Below, one piece after another: positions 48,610-58,959 of a stretch of DNA of 64,000 nucleotides (its first letter is position 1; every line of letters begins with the position of its first letter). A program made the translations under genes and the position numbers. The notes beneath the pieces are model-generated. The model was given only the letters and a program-made list of their open reading frames with translations. It did not search any database and was not told the origin of the DNA. The stretch is from Chiridota heheva (taxonomy: Eukaryota; Echinodermata; Holothuroidea; Apodida; Chiridotidae): positions 1,206,001-1,270,000 of the forward strand of contig JAIGNY010002025.1 in NCBI GenBank assembly GCA_020152595.1, read 5' to 3'.

Positions 48610-48730
48610 TTAACCCTTACTCTACCACGCGGCGATATTATCGCCGTTTTGGGTGCCCCGTCTTTGGCCCCGTCTTTGGCCCCGCCTCCCGAGCACATTT
48701 TCAAAAAAGTGCTGGTAGAGTAAGGGTTAA
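48610..48730. mobile_element. piggyBac-like MITE, full copy
   Basis: TTAA at 48610-48613 and 48727-48730. Terminal inverted repeats CCCTTACTCTACCA and TGGTAGAGTAAGGG are perfect over 14 bp. A subterminal palindrome GGCGATATTATCGCC and a duplicated GTCTTTGGCCCC follow. TTAA duplication and CCC ends match the piggyBac superfamily. Too short (about 113 bp without TTAA) to encode a transposase. Symmetric termini suggest relatively recent activity. Confidence 0.85.
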
Positions 48731-49027
48731 TGCATCGTTTATTTGTGCTGAAGTTGAAACCAGACTTACATTTGAACCAAAAAAGATAAATAAATTGTGC
48801 TATCAAATAAAGTACCATTTATCCCCTAATTATTTATCTATAAATTCATCTGCCTCAAACAAGGATAGACATACCAGTTTTGTATGTATTTTGTGTTTAA
48901 GGTTACTGTAGATCTGATGGAGCCACCTTTTTAATTGGAATAGCAGACAGGCTTATTGTAACAGACCTGCAAGGTACACATGAATGTCCTGCATTCGCAA
49001 AGTAATGTGTTGTGTAATACTAAACCA

Positions 49028-49765
49028 ATCCAATAATTTATTATTATGTAGATGCTTATATGGCGCTTATATTGAGAACAAAACTAAGTGCTTTACATTA
49101 TTGGGTAAAAAGGTGTGTTTTCAATTGCTTCTTGAAATTGATAATGTCACTTGCGGATCTGATGTGGACAGGGCAGCTCATTCCAGAGAGATGATAAAGT
49201 GACAGCAAAGTTGTCATGACTAACTTGTTTGCTGCCATACTGTCTACTTATCAGTGAGCCATTAGAGGCAGACCTAAGTCTGGGATCTGGGACATACAGA
49301 TGAATTAATTCAGACAGATAAATTGGTGCAAGACCATGGAGAATTTTGAAAAGATGAACATAAAGCCTAAACCTGATTCGTGACTGTACTTTGAGCCAAT
49401 GCAAATGGGAATTTATTGAAGTAATATGAGATCTTATACCTATGCCAGAGATCAGTCTTGCAGCAGTATTCTGAACAAGTTGAAGTTTGTTCAACAGGCC
49501 ACCTGACAAACCACTCAGTAAACCAGAAGCATAATCAATTCTGCTGATCACCAGTGATTGAACAGCACACTTGCATGCATCATGAGTAAGATAAGGCCTT
49601 ATTTTACACAGCTGCCACAAGTGAAAGTTGGCACTGCTGCACACCTGATTCACATGTTTAGACATTGATAAACTGTTATCAAAATAGGCCCCAAGGTTCC
49701 TGATATAGTCAGATCCAGGGACTGCAACCGTGCCAACTTGCAGTGAGATATTATGCAATCCATAT
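49028..49765 (-). mobile_element. CR1/L2-like LINE, 3' fragment
   Basis: An intact frame of 203 codons (49147-49758, minus) shows the end of ORF2: DYIRNLGAYFDNSLSMSKHV (about residues 17-36), VQSLVISRIDYASGLLSGL (about 67-85), LQLVQNTAARLISG, LHWLKVQSRIRFRLYVHLF and PDPRLRSASNGSL. A one-base shift then leads to FKKQLKTHLF at 49105-49140. The 3' UTR has AATGTAAAGCACTTAG and GCGCCATATAAGC before an ATAATAATAA tail. Catalytic motifs lie upstream of the truncation near 49765. This is the best-preserved LINE frame of this type here and is nested in the 8.6-kb insertion. Confidence 0.85.
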
Positions 49766-51356
49766 TTATTCGTTTATTTTTGTCAGAAACAAGGATGGAA
49801 AGTATAAAAGTAATATTGAAAAGATTTTCTCTGCAATCTGACAACCAAGAGAAAAGTTATGCCCAATTTTGAAATGCTTATTCTTGAAATGATTTCATAG
49901 ATAATAGGAAAAGAGTAATGCACCATCAGTTGTAAAAGTTAATTGGATTTGAACAAACAAAAGTGCTACAATAATTTCATTGAAAAGTGTGAGGCAGATT
50001 TTCCAGGAGAGAAGGAAAACCACATTGTGTTAAAAGTTACCTTTTATTCAAATATTGATGTATGTTTGTTACAGAGGTACATTTTCCCTTAAAATGAAAA
50101 AATTGCTATCATGATCTTAGTTTAGATATGCTCATTGGGTTGGGGTCTCTGTAGTACTGTGGTGGTGCCACATTTGGTTATTTAGTGGATTATACCACTC
50201 ATGTGAAGCCTATAAGACCCTGTATTAAACATTCAGTCTTTCCTGAAAAGGGTTCATTCACACAGAAGAGGGGATGGAATTTGGTGAATGGAAACTTTGC
50301 AGTAACTTAAAATAACTCAATTTCTGTTTGAAACTTGAAAGCACCTTGGATCATTCAGATTATTTCAAACACATCCAGATGAAAACAGTATCACAACATT
50401 GACAGACTGACAGTTAGTGACAAGGAGATGTGGCACAGCCCTCTGACTACATCACTTGTATGCCTTGTAATCATTGATTTCCCTATCATTTTACTCCTCT
50501 CAGGCCTTTCCCATGATAGGTTGCCCCAGCCCTCATAATAGTGCTTTAATATTATAGGTTATCCAAGCTCCGTGGTGGGGACTGCTCCTCAGCGGTGTTA
50601 TGTATACCCCTTACGTGCAACTATTCATGATCTTCTATTGGTCAAGAGTTTTATTCTCCAATGAATTGCTTAGTGGCCGTGCCCTTCATGTCCCACCCTA
50701 TTCACTCCCAAATGACAGTTTGCCCCACATTGCACAGAAGAAGAACCACTTGAATTTATGACAGATGAACAGACTTATTTGAAGCTGGAATGTTAAATCA
50801 ACCAGGTCTGGAGTTCCATGTTGAACAGGTGAGTTATAAATGTTTCAGAGGTAAAAATTGCTACCAGGTGTGTAACAACATGGTTGGTAAGGAGCAGAGA
50901 CATCACTATAAGGGGGATGGGGTTGGGGTGCCTTCCCCCAAAATGGGACGCCACTTGGAAAATTAACATGGCATTTGGAAATCCAACTGTTTCTCTTCCA
51001 GGAGCCCTCATAAATCTACCCAATTGGGAAACTGATGCCTCAACCCCCACCACCACCATTTAGAAGACCCTGAGCTCAATCAGAATACCCCAGTGACGTT
51101 CTTGGTAAGGACTAAGGAAACACTTAGTGACTTAAAGTTAAAAGTGCCAGCATATCAGGTTTGTGCTTCTATTCCCAGGGTCTCTAACCAATGAGGTACT
51201 ACTTTTAATGGGTAAACCTCCATACTATGCCAGTGTGATTAAAGTCAAGCGTACATATCAACGTAAATGTAAGCGGCTCAAGCAATGTCATATTGCAAAC
51301 ACTTGGACAAGGGTCCCAAAACAATATTCAACATGGATGATAGCTGCGCCACTGAT

Positions 51357-51532
51357 TGTGGTGTAGCCAGCATTCAAAAGGTGAGGGGTCCAAGACCCCC
51401 TCCACAGACAAGTGTTCAAATTTAGCCCAAATCTGAACACAATTTTGAAAAGCAAAATATATATAAACAACAAAGATTATCCCAATTTCCTGTGAAAAGG
51501 GGGCCCCACATTTACCCCGTGGCTACACCACA
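51357..51532. mobile_element. Short TIR element TGTGGTGTAGCC
   Basis: Perfect 12-bp terminal inverted repeats: TGTGGTGTAGCC at 51357-51368 and GGCTACACCACA at 51521-51532. The interior is G/C-skewed (GAGGGGTCC, GGGGGCCCC). The termini resemble TGGCGTAGCC-type hAT ends. No unambiguous target duplication. 176 bp. Confidence 0.65.
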
Positions 51533-53367
51533 GACTCAAAGCATGTTGAAACCCATGCTATGTATATGAGAATAGCTGCAAACTAACATTTTTCAACTTA
51601 TTTTGGGAACCTGCTTCTTCACAGTGATGTGTTCTAAATAATTAAACAAGGGGGTTCCCATTAAACAGTGCTGGACCTATTGGGGGAGGGGGGTCATGGT
51701 AAAATAATGTCCAACTTTTACCACAAAATACCAAAAAAGTAAAGATATTTAAACAAGTCATTTTTCAGGTGAAATATGAAAGCTGTCATGGTTTGGGGCC
51801 ACAGAGCCCCCTCTAACTAAATTGTGTTCAATTGTTGGCTGATAGGAATAAAAAAATATATCTAAATGTCCAAATTTGTAATAAATGTTACCTCATATTA
51901 CTAAATGAGGTAAATCGGGTCGGTAAAATACTTATGGGGCCTACTTATCTATCTAAACTTGACAGTTATAAAAATTGGGAGATATCTAGCTTTTCAAACG
52001 CTAAAGCTGATATGATGGGTACACATCTTAAAATTAAGTATGAAATTACTCTTAAAAATCACAAAATAAACTCTTTCTCTTGATATGCAATCAAATCTAA
52101 GAGTATTTTGTAAACCATGAGCATTTATTTCCCTCCAATAGCATCAGTTGTTCTTGAGAGGCAAAAGCGCTGTAGATAGTCAATTTGTATTGTACATCCA
52201 TTTTACAGACATACACTCAATGCGCATGCATTATAATCATGGCTTAAATTCAAGCTGACAGCGGGTATAACCGAATTGTGACATAACTTTTCTTAGGCTC
52301 TTGGTTTGTGATTTGTCCTAAGATGAATTTGAAATTATTTTTTTCATAGTTTAAACAACATTTGGTTTTACTTCACGAATTGGTAAGTTTTTTTGTTGTG
52401 ATTTTCATCTTTTTTTTTATCGGTCGTTGTCAATTTTATTACGTTTATTTATATCTTTCATAGGCTGTTGTGCAAAAAGTAGTGCTCACATTGTGACATT
52501 AAACGATGCCGTTAATTCTTAAAAGTCGTATCTTTTATCGTGTATCCATACAATAGATATGTGTTCTTGGTTTTAGAACAAATTGCTCTGATCTAGAACA
52601 AAGATTAAATGGAAATTCATCACTCGAAATTAAATTGAAAGTCACGTGATTTTGATTAAAGTTTTTGAGTCAATCGAGGTCATGTTTCCAACTGCTATTA
52701 TTTCTGAAGAAAAAAAAACCTCCTAAATTTGAAATCCTAGTGTGAACGCTGCCCACCCACGATGTATATTAAAGAAATTCAACAATTTTACATCATGAAC
52801 ATGAACACACCAGCTAACATCATTATTATACCAAATATGAAACAAAAACAGACATGTGGTTGTTAAAAAATGAATATTTCAAGATTTTTGCTTCAAGTCC
52901 TACCTACTCATTATTATGCATGACATCATCATCAAAAACAATAAAGCACATATACAGACCATGGGCTATCTGTGTACCACATATGACATGAATCCAGTTT
53001 ACCGTTCTTGAGATACTGTGTTTACAAGCTCTTTTCAGCAAAATCATATATACATGTATACGCATGCCCACTAGGCATATTAATAAAATTCAGCGTTTTT
53101 ACGTCATGAACATGTACACACCAGCTAACATCATAATTAGACCAAATATGAAGAAAAGAGACATGTGGTTGTTAATATATAAGTATTTCAAGATTTTTAC
53201 ATTAAGCCCAGCCTACTCATTAATATGCATGACATTACTATCAAACACAATAGGGCACATCTACGGACCATATGACGTGAATCCATAATGAGATATCGCA
53301 TTTATGAGCTGTCCATCACATACACACACACACATACATACATACGCACACACACATACATACACCT

Positions 53368-53875
53368 GGGGTCAAAATTTTATTTTTTCTCTACTGTTCC
53401 ACGGAACAGTACTATCTCAATAATACTGTTCCGGATCAGGTTTCACTGTTCCAACTTTTTGCCGATCACCGGACAAATTCCTTTCTTCAAAATAGGCTTA
53501 ATTTACAACTAATTTATACAAATATACAAATATATATGTCACTTATTAGTATTACATGTAGAGTACACAATGTATCATCCAGTTGCATACAGTCATACAC
53601 ATGCAAGCAGCCTTCAATATATTAATTCATGATTAATTGTGCTGGCAATTGCAGGCAAGGTGGGAAAAGCTTATTTCTTTCTTTCTATGATAATCTTGTT
53701 TGACAACACACCCTTTTTTTTTCTTTCTTTTTTTGCAGCAGAAATCAAGTTATTGATCATTGATGCCACATGCTTGTGAAAAGTACACTGTTTTACTGGA
53801 ACAGTGATGTTTGAAAATTCACTGTTCCTGCATAAAAGCACTGTTCTCGGAACAGCAGAACAGTAGCAAATTCCC
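53368..53875. mobile_element. CTGTTCC element, copy 2
   Basis: Starts GGGGTCAAAATTTT and contains CTACTGTTCCACGGAACAG, CTGTTCCGGATCAGGTTTCA and CACTGTTCTCGGAACAGCAG. It parallels 20438-20927 throughout, including AAGGTGGGAAAAGCTT and TTGATCATTGATGCCACATG. It is inserted in the CACATACATAC tract near the right end of element G. 508 bp. Confidence 0.7.
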
Positions 53876-53940
53876 TGTACACATACACACACACGCCATC
53901 ATGACCGCATAGGTTTCTGACGCTATCGCATCCAACATCG

Positions 53941-55309
53941 TTGCCTTCCAACAGTATACACCTCGTCTTCATGTACACTACCAATTGGTAGACAAAACCG
54001 AATTAAAATCTGTAAATAAATACAGTACAGATCACTTTACTGCACATCTAGACACACATGTTCGTTCAAATGACTGACCTCCTACTCCCATAGATTAACA
54101 ACTTGGACACTGTGTATGTTGGAAAGCTGTACAGTGTCATAAAATATTACAGTACAGTACTGCAGTACACAGAATCACATTCAATCAAACAACAGGAAAT
54201 ATATTACAAATCTAAAAGTTTTCTTATGGATATATTAATGGTCTGACTCAACTGATCCAGCTTTGCAGGAATATTAAGGACACAAATTGGTGTACAAACT
54301 GGAGCTGTTACGATACATGTATATACCAATTATCGCTAATATTGCAGAATCTTGAGATTCATTTTCACATGTAAAAGTGCATATTAAAGCAAAAACTTGT
54401 GGCACAAAATTTCATAAATATTTCATATGAATGAGATTTTAAGAGAATATTTGCAGCCTATCTAATTCTTTGCCGCATCCCCGTCTTTAGATCTTAAAGT
54501 TTATGGACAAATTGATGTATGCATCCTAAAAACCAAACAGGTTTCGAAATTAATCAATATTACATACTGTAAATATCGCGATACATGGAGATACAGTATA
54601 TTAGGGAATATTTTTGCCATGATTAATCCATATCTATCCATATCTATTTTCCCCCTCTTTCATTTTTTTTCTTTTTTCAACGCAATGAGACTTTAGTGTG
54701 TGTGCGCTTTATAAGAACTGTATAATATTATTATCGTGAGAGCCCTAGTAAATACCATGTTATTCCGTTTTGGAGTTATTTCGGCCTACACTTCAAGAAT
54801 TTCAAGAGTGAGTAGAAAAGTGACCTACTGTACACTAGTAGCGTATAGTGTGATGTCATACAGATGCAAATCCAAGACAATTTTTTGTTCAGTATTTCTT
54901 TGAAACTTATTACTTTTTTTTTTTTAACTATTAGAACATTTTTTTGTGTGAAATTATTGAGATATTAAAAGGTATATTTAAAGAAAATATATGCATGAGC
55001 TTCATTTTTTTTTAATATAAAAATAATCAATCCCCATTCAAATTCAAAAATGATAAGACAATGATGGAAATTAACTAATATCAATCTTGCATTCCCCCTG
55101 AATAAACTGAACTGCATTATTCTTTAACCATAGAGGTCAGTGTGGGAGCATGCCTATCGATAGGAACCAAAATGTTCCTAATAATGCTTACTACTTGCAA
55201 GCTGCCATTTTGTGATATTTCCCATGATCCTTTGCTATCTAATGTTAAAGCCTAATGCAATGTTACATATATTTCAAATTTCTTTGCTAGGAGAAACTCA
55301 TGAAAACAC
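53941..55309. other. AT-rich stretch without recognised features
   Basis: Unique sequence with many TACAGTACTG words. No exon or repeat is recognised. Confidence 0.4.
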
Positions 55310-55675
55310 CTTCATTATTGTTATATTATCCACTCCCTTTTACTACACCTTTTTCAAAGAAATATTAGAACAAGTGTTTCTATTTGTTCTAATATTTCTT
55401 TGAAAAAAGCGTAGTTAACAGAGGTAAACTCTTTTTTGAAATTTCAAATGTTTTTGAGTTTCACATTTCATATTTTAAGTACTGAATTAGATTACTGTCA
55501 TGGCTAAATATTATCCACTCCCTTTTACTTCTGTTTACTACGCCTTTTTTTTTCAAAGAAATATTAGAACAAATAGAAAATGCAACTAAACTTTTAGACA
55601 CGAACAGTCAATTTGAAATTTCAAATGTTTTTAAGTTTCACATTTAATATTTTAAGTACTAAATTAGAAACCATG
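55310..55675. repeat. Duplicated unit with strong hairpin
   Basis: TTATCCACTCCCTTTTACT, TTCAAAGAAATATTAGAACA and GAAATTTCAAATGTTTTTGA-type words occur twice in order (about 55326-55490 and 55506-55672). The first copy contains an additional inverted piece, giving a hairpin at 55342-55415. Its 24-bp perfect core arms (55350-55373 and 55384-55407) surround a 10-nt loop and extend to about 32 bp with few mismatches. Confidence 0.8.
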
Positions 55676-55760
55676 AAATTTTATCGTAACATCTGAACAA
55701 TCCGGCTGCATGACTTCAATATTCTAGTAGGTTACAAATATTGCTATTAATAGTCATGCT

Positions 55761-56106
55761 GTCAGACTGGAGGTGCACTGTCTAACTGGAGGTGCACTGT
55801 CTAACTGGAGGTGCACTGTCTAACTCGAGGTGCACTGTCTAACTGGAGGTGCACTGTCTAACTGGAGGTGCACTGTCTAACTGGAGGTGCACTGTCTAAC
55901 TGGAGGTGCACTGTCTAACTGGGGGTGCACTGTCTAACTGGAGGTGCACTGTCTAACTGGAGGTGCACTGTCTAACTGGAGGTGCACTGTCTAACTGGAG
56001 GTGCACTGTCTAACTGGAGGTGCACTGTCTAACTGGGGGTGCACTGTCTAACTGGAGGTGCACTGTCTAACTGGAGGTGCACTGTCTAACTGGAGGTGCA
56101 CTGTCT
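55761..56106. repeat. 19-bp minisatellite, about 18 copies
   Basis: Near-identical units of CTAACTGGAGGTGCACTGT. Variants are one CTCGAGG unit and two TGGGGG units; the latter are six units apart, so a six-unit block has probably duplicated. Confidence 0.95.
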
Positions 56107-56280
56107 CCATGATTAAACTGAGACAGGTGAGACATATTGCTTACCTACTGCACTGTATTAACTATAAATCGTTGGTACAATACTTGTAATTGCACTGTAA
56201 CTTGATGTTTCATATCACATGCGATCATCGACATAGAATATACTGTAATATGCAAACAAAACTGTAATTCTATCTACTAC

Positions 56281-56375
56281 CTAAAGGAAAGGTTGGTTTG
56301 TTGATGTTTCACGGCACCGCCACAGGAAAGGAAAGGTTGGTTTGTTGATGTTTAACGGCACCGTGACAGGAAAGG
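56281..56375 (-). mobile_element. LINE 3' end, duplicated fragment
   Basis: GGTTGGTTTGTTGATGTTT followed by AACGGCACCGTGACAGG occurs twice in tandem, with CACGGCACCGCCAC in the first. The GTTTAACGGCACC word is that of the RNase H LINE 3' ends at 7522 and 61560, but the rest differs, so it is a related subfamily. Confidence 0.5.
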
Positions 56376-56567
56376 AAAGGAAAGGTATCGTCCCATGAAT
56401 ACCTTTAGAAGTGAACACCACTGCTGGACCGAACAAAAGGGCCTTCATGTGTGATCGTAACATCACAGATTTCTCGCAATCAATAAGACAAATTGAAAAC
56501 CAGAAGTGACGTTACCAGCACGGCGGATTTAATTTTGAAATTATTTATGCGCCGATACCTTTCCTTT
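56376..56567. mobile_element. MITE with perfect 15-bp TIR
   Basis: AAAGGAAAGGTATCG at 56376-56390 and its exact complement at 56553-56567. Similarity continues imperfectly to about 25 bp (CCCATGAATA against GCGCATAAATA). 192 bp, non-coding. The target duplication cannot be read because AAAGG repeats precede the left end. Superfamily unknown. Confidence 0.75.
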
Positions 56568-57107
56568 AATATGTTGAAAAATATCTACTAAATAAACTGC
56601 AATTGTGAATTTTAATACACATGTCATTTTACTACAAAATGACAAATCTCTTGTGGGAGGTAGATGAGACATCTGTTATTGTCATGTAAGTGAATGACTG
56701 TCACAGAAAACAGGTGTAAATCACAGTTGTAAATTCTTTTTATGGGGTACACTGCAAACTACTTTGCAGGTGCTTTTGACATAATTTAAAGAACTGGTGG
56801 CACGTAGAAGCAAGTTTGCTTTAATTTTATGTTCAACAAGCACTGAATTTTTAGTAACACCTATTTATCTCCAAAATAATAATGGGAAAAGTGTGAAAAT
56901 CGTGTTATTTTGAAGTTCTGAATAAGCACTTTCTGTGGTGTCTGCAAATTTATTCAAATGTGTGACATTGCAAGTTGTAAACCCCCGGCAGAACTGCCTG
57001 TGTAAACGCGTACAAAGTAATTACAGACACTAAAATGTTGTCAGCAAAAAGTTTGGAAATTTTATCCTCTGATACTTTTGATTCTTTTTGAAAACTTGAC
57101 AGCGACA
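56568..57107. other. Stretch without recognised features
   Basis: Unique AT-rich sequence between the MITE and the 35/40-bp minisatellite. No exon is recognised. Confidence 0.4.
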
Positions 57108-57616
57108 TTATGACCCCCATAGTATACCTGAAGGTGCAATCATTATGACCCCCATAGTATACCTTGAGGTGCGATCATTATGACCCCCATAGTATACCTG
57201 AAGGTGCAATCATTATAGACCCCCATAGTATACCTGAAGGTGCAATCCTTATGACCCCCATAGTATACCTGAAGGTGCAATCATTATGACCCCCATACAG
57301 TAGTATACTTGAAGGTGCAATCATTATGACCCCCATACAGAAGTATACTTGAAGGTGCAATCATTATGACCCCCATACAGTAGTATACTTGAAGGTGCAA
57401 TCATTATGACCCCCATACAGTAGTATACTTGAAGGTGCAATCATTATGACCCCCATACAGTAGTATACTTAAACCCCCATACAGTAGTATACTTGAAGGT
57501 GCAATCATTATGACCCCCATACAGTAGTATACTTAAAGGTGCAATCATTATGACCCCCATACAGTAGTATACTTAAAGGTGCAATCATTATGACCCCCAT
57601 ACAGTAGTATACTTAC
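57108..57616. repeat. 35/40-bp minisatellite, 14 units
   Basis: The unit is GACCCCCATAGTATACCTGA plus AGGTGCAATCATTAT. Starts at 57112, 57147, 57182, 57218, 57253 and 57288 are 35-36 bp apart. From 57288 on, units carry an extra CAGTA (ATACAGTAGTATACTT) and are 40 bp apart (57328, 57368, 57408, 57448, 57512, 57552, 57592), with one truncated unit at 57474. The 5-bp gain therefore arose once and then spread in one half. Confidence 0.9.
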
Positions 57617-58712
57617 AGAAATATGAAGGCTTTTCCTATGCAGCCTATTACACTATGACCCCTGAGGTTGCCATTTCAAGTGTGGCCTATTGCTGTATAT
57701 GGACAGGTAAGTTATTGTATTAACCATTATTGCCATTAAATCTGGATGAATTTAATAGCAAAAGATCAAGGTACACAGGCATGTACATGTGTCCTCTTTA
57801 GAGAAAGCATTAAATTGTTGTTACAATCAATTAAAAGGAAAGTTTGATATCATACCCAGTTTTTTTAATAATTAAATTTAATGTTTGAGGATTTCTTCAT
57901 TTTGCAGAGTTCATTTTACAGCACAGTAACTTTTTGTAAAGACTTTCTGTAAATTTCAGTTATTACAACTAAAGACAGCATTTTCCCTACTTTAATCAAT
58001 ATTGATTGATTCAAAAATTCAGGTATTGATTGCAGATAATGCACTGTGAGGATCCAATTAATTTTTTTTCCCTTGAAATTCTTCATATAAATAATAGATC
58101 AATGGTTAAACAGTATGTCTTCTCTTGATGTATTATTTACAACTTACAAGCATCTGTGAAAATTAAAACAGAAATGCTAATTTAAATTCGTCATGTTTTC
58201 AGTCACTTTCGCATTGTACTTACACCTACTAATAATTGTGTAAGGCATGCTTGCGAACTGCGAAATTCATTTACAGTAGCAGTGTCGAACGTGTAAACAA
58301 TGCAATGCAGGTAAAGATCCCATGAACAAGTACCAATTATTTTTAGATTAGCGAAAATCCAGTGATAATTTAGCACATCCCAGAACGTAAAACCTGTGAA
58401 TACAAACGCACTGATTAAAATTTATTGAAGTTTATTTCGACCAGCGATCGAACATTTTACGTTTTGTTGGTACACCTGCTGGGTAATTAGACAGGACACA
58501 AGTTGATTGAAATTCGGGTCAGCCGCTGAATGTTCTAATTGACCAAAACTGTGAGTTATTTTTACCAAAATTAAACAGAGCAACACCACATACTCTATCA
58601 TTAAATCGTCATACCCTGTTTCAAAGGAATATCACTGTCGTACTGATGTCAGCGGTGTTAGTGATTGCTGCCGTTTGCTGATGGCTGGCCGTATTGAGGA
58701 ATGTGTAAGTTT
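57617..58712. other. Stretch without recognised features
   Basis: Unique AT-rich sequence; no exon or repeat is recognised. Confidence 0.4.
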
Positions 58713-58728
58713 GGGTGGGTGGGGTGGG
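58713..58728 (+). other. G-quadruplex motif
   Basis: GGGTGGGTGGGGTGGG: four G tracts with single-base loops, the arrangement known to give very stable parallel quadruplexes. More GGTGGGTG follows at 58737-58745. Confidence 0.75.
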
Positions 58729-58959
58729 TGGAGTAGGTGGGTGAGTGTACAAAATGTTGTGTCATGTGTACAGAGAAAACCGTACAAGCTATCATGTTGA
58801 AACTTGGTGAGAGGGTGTAGGGTGAGGTAAATGAACTTGTGTCTTGCACAAGTTGGGTCAAGTACCTTTATACAGGTCAAAGAATTGATTGAAAATGGTC
58901 AATTTTGTCTTGTGCTTCCTTGGATACCCGTGAGTGATATAGGGTTGGTACTTTGGTGG

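Larger units (their letters stand above)
44073..52694. mobile_element. 8.6-kb TIR-bounded insertion, unknown family
   Basis: The left end is CAGTTAGGAACATGACCTTG; the right end, inverted, is CAGTTGGAAACATGACCTCG (17/20, all differences transitions). TATTTCT occurs just outside the left end (44065-44071) and 4 bp outside the right end (52699-52705). In element G copy 1 the target reads TATTTCC once (16587-16593), so this looks like target-site duplication with insertion at that point. CAG termini with a 7-8 bp duplication would suit a hAT-type element. No transposase frame was found and the interior is AT-rich, with a LINE, two MITEs and a CAGACC element inside. It is either a decayed or non-autonomous large transposon, or one that captured host sequence. 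Confidence 0.65.
43191..53940. mobile_element. Element G, copy 2, split by two insertions
   Basis: The left part (43191-44072) begins CAAACCAGAACCAAAAGG and follows copy 1 up to TTTGGTATTTC. The right part (52695-53367) resumes at AAATTTGAAATCCTAGTGTG and continues through the internal repeats. The tail (53876-53940) holds GACCGCATAGGTTTCTGACG, the right end. The 8.6-kb segment 44073-52694 and the CTGTTCC element 53368-53875 are insertions. Remaining length is about 1.61 kb, against 1.64 kb for copy 1. Coordinates cover the whole span including insertions. Confidence 0.75.
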
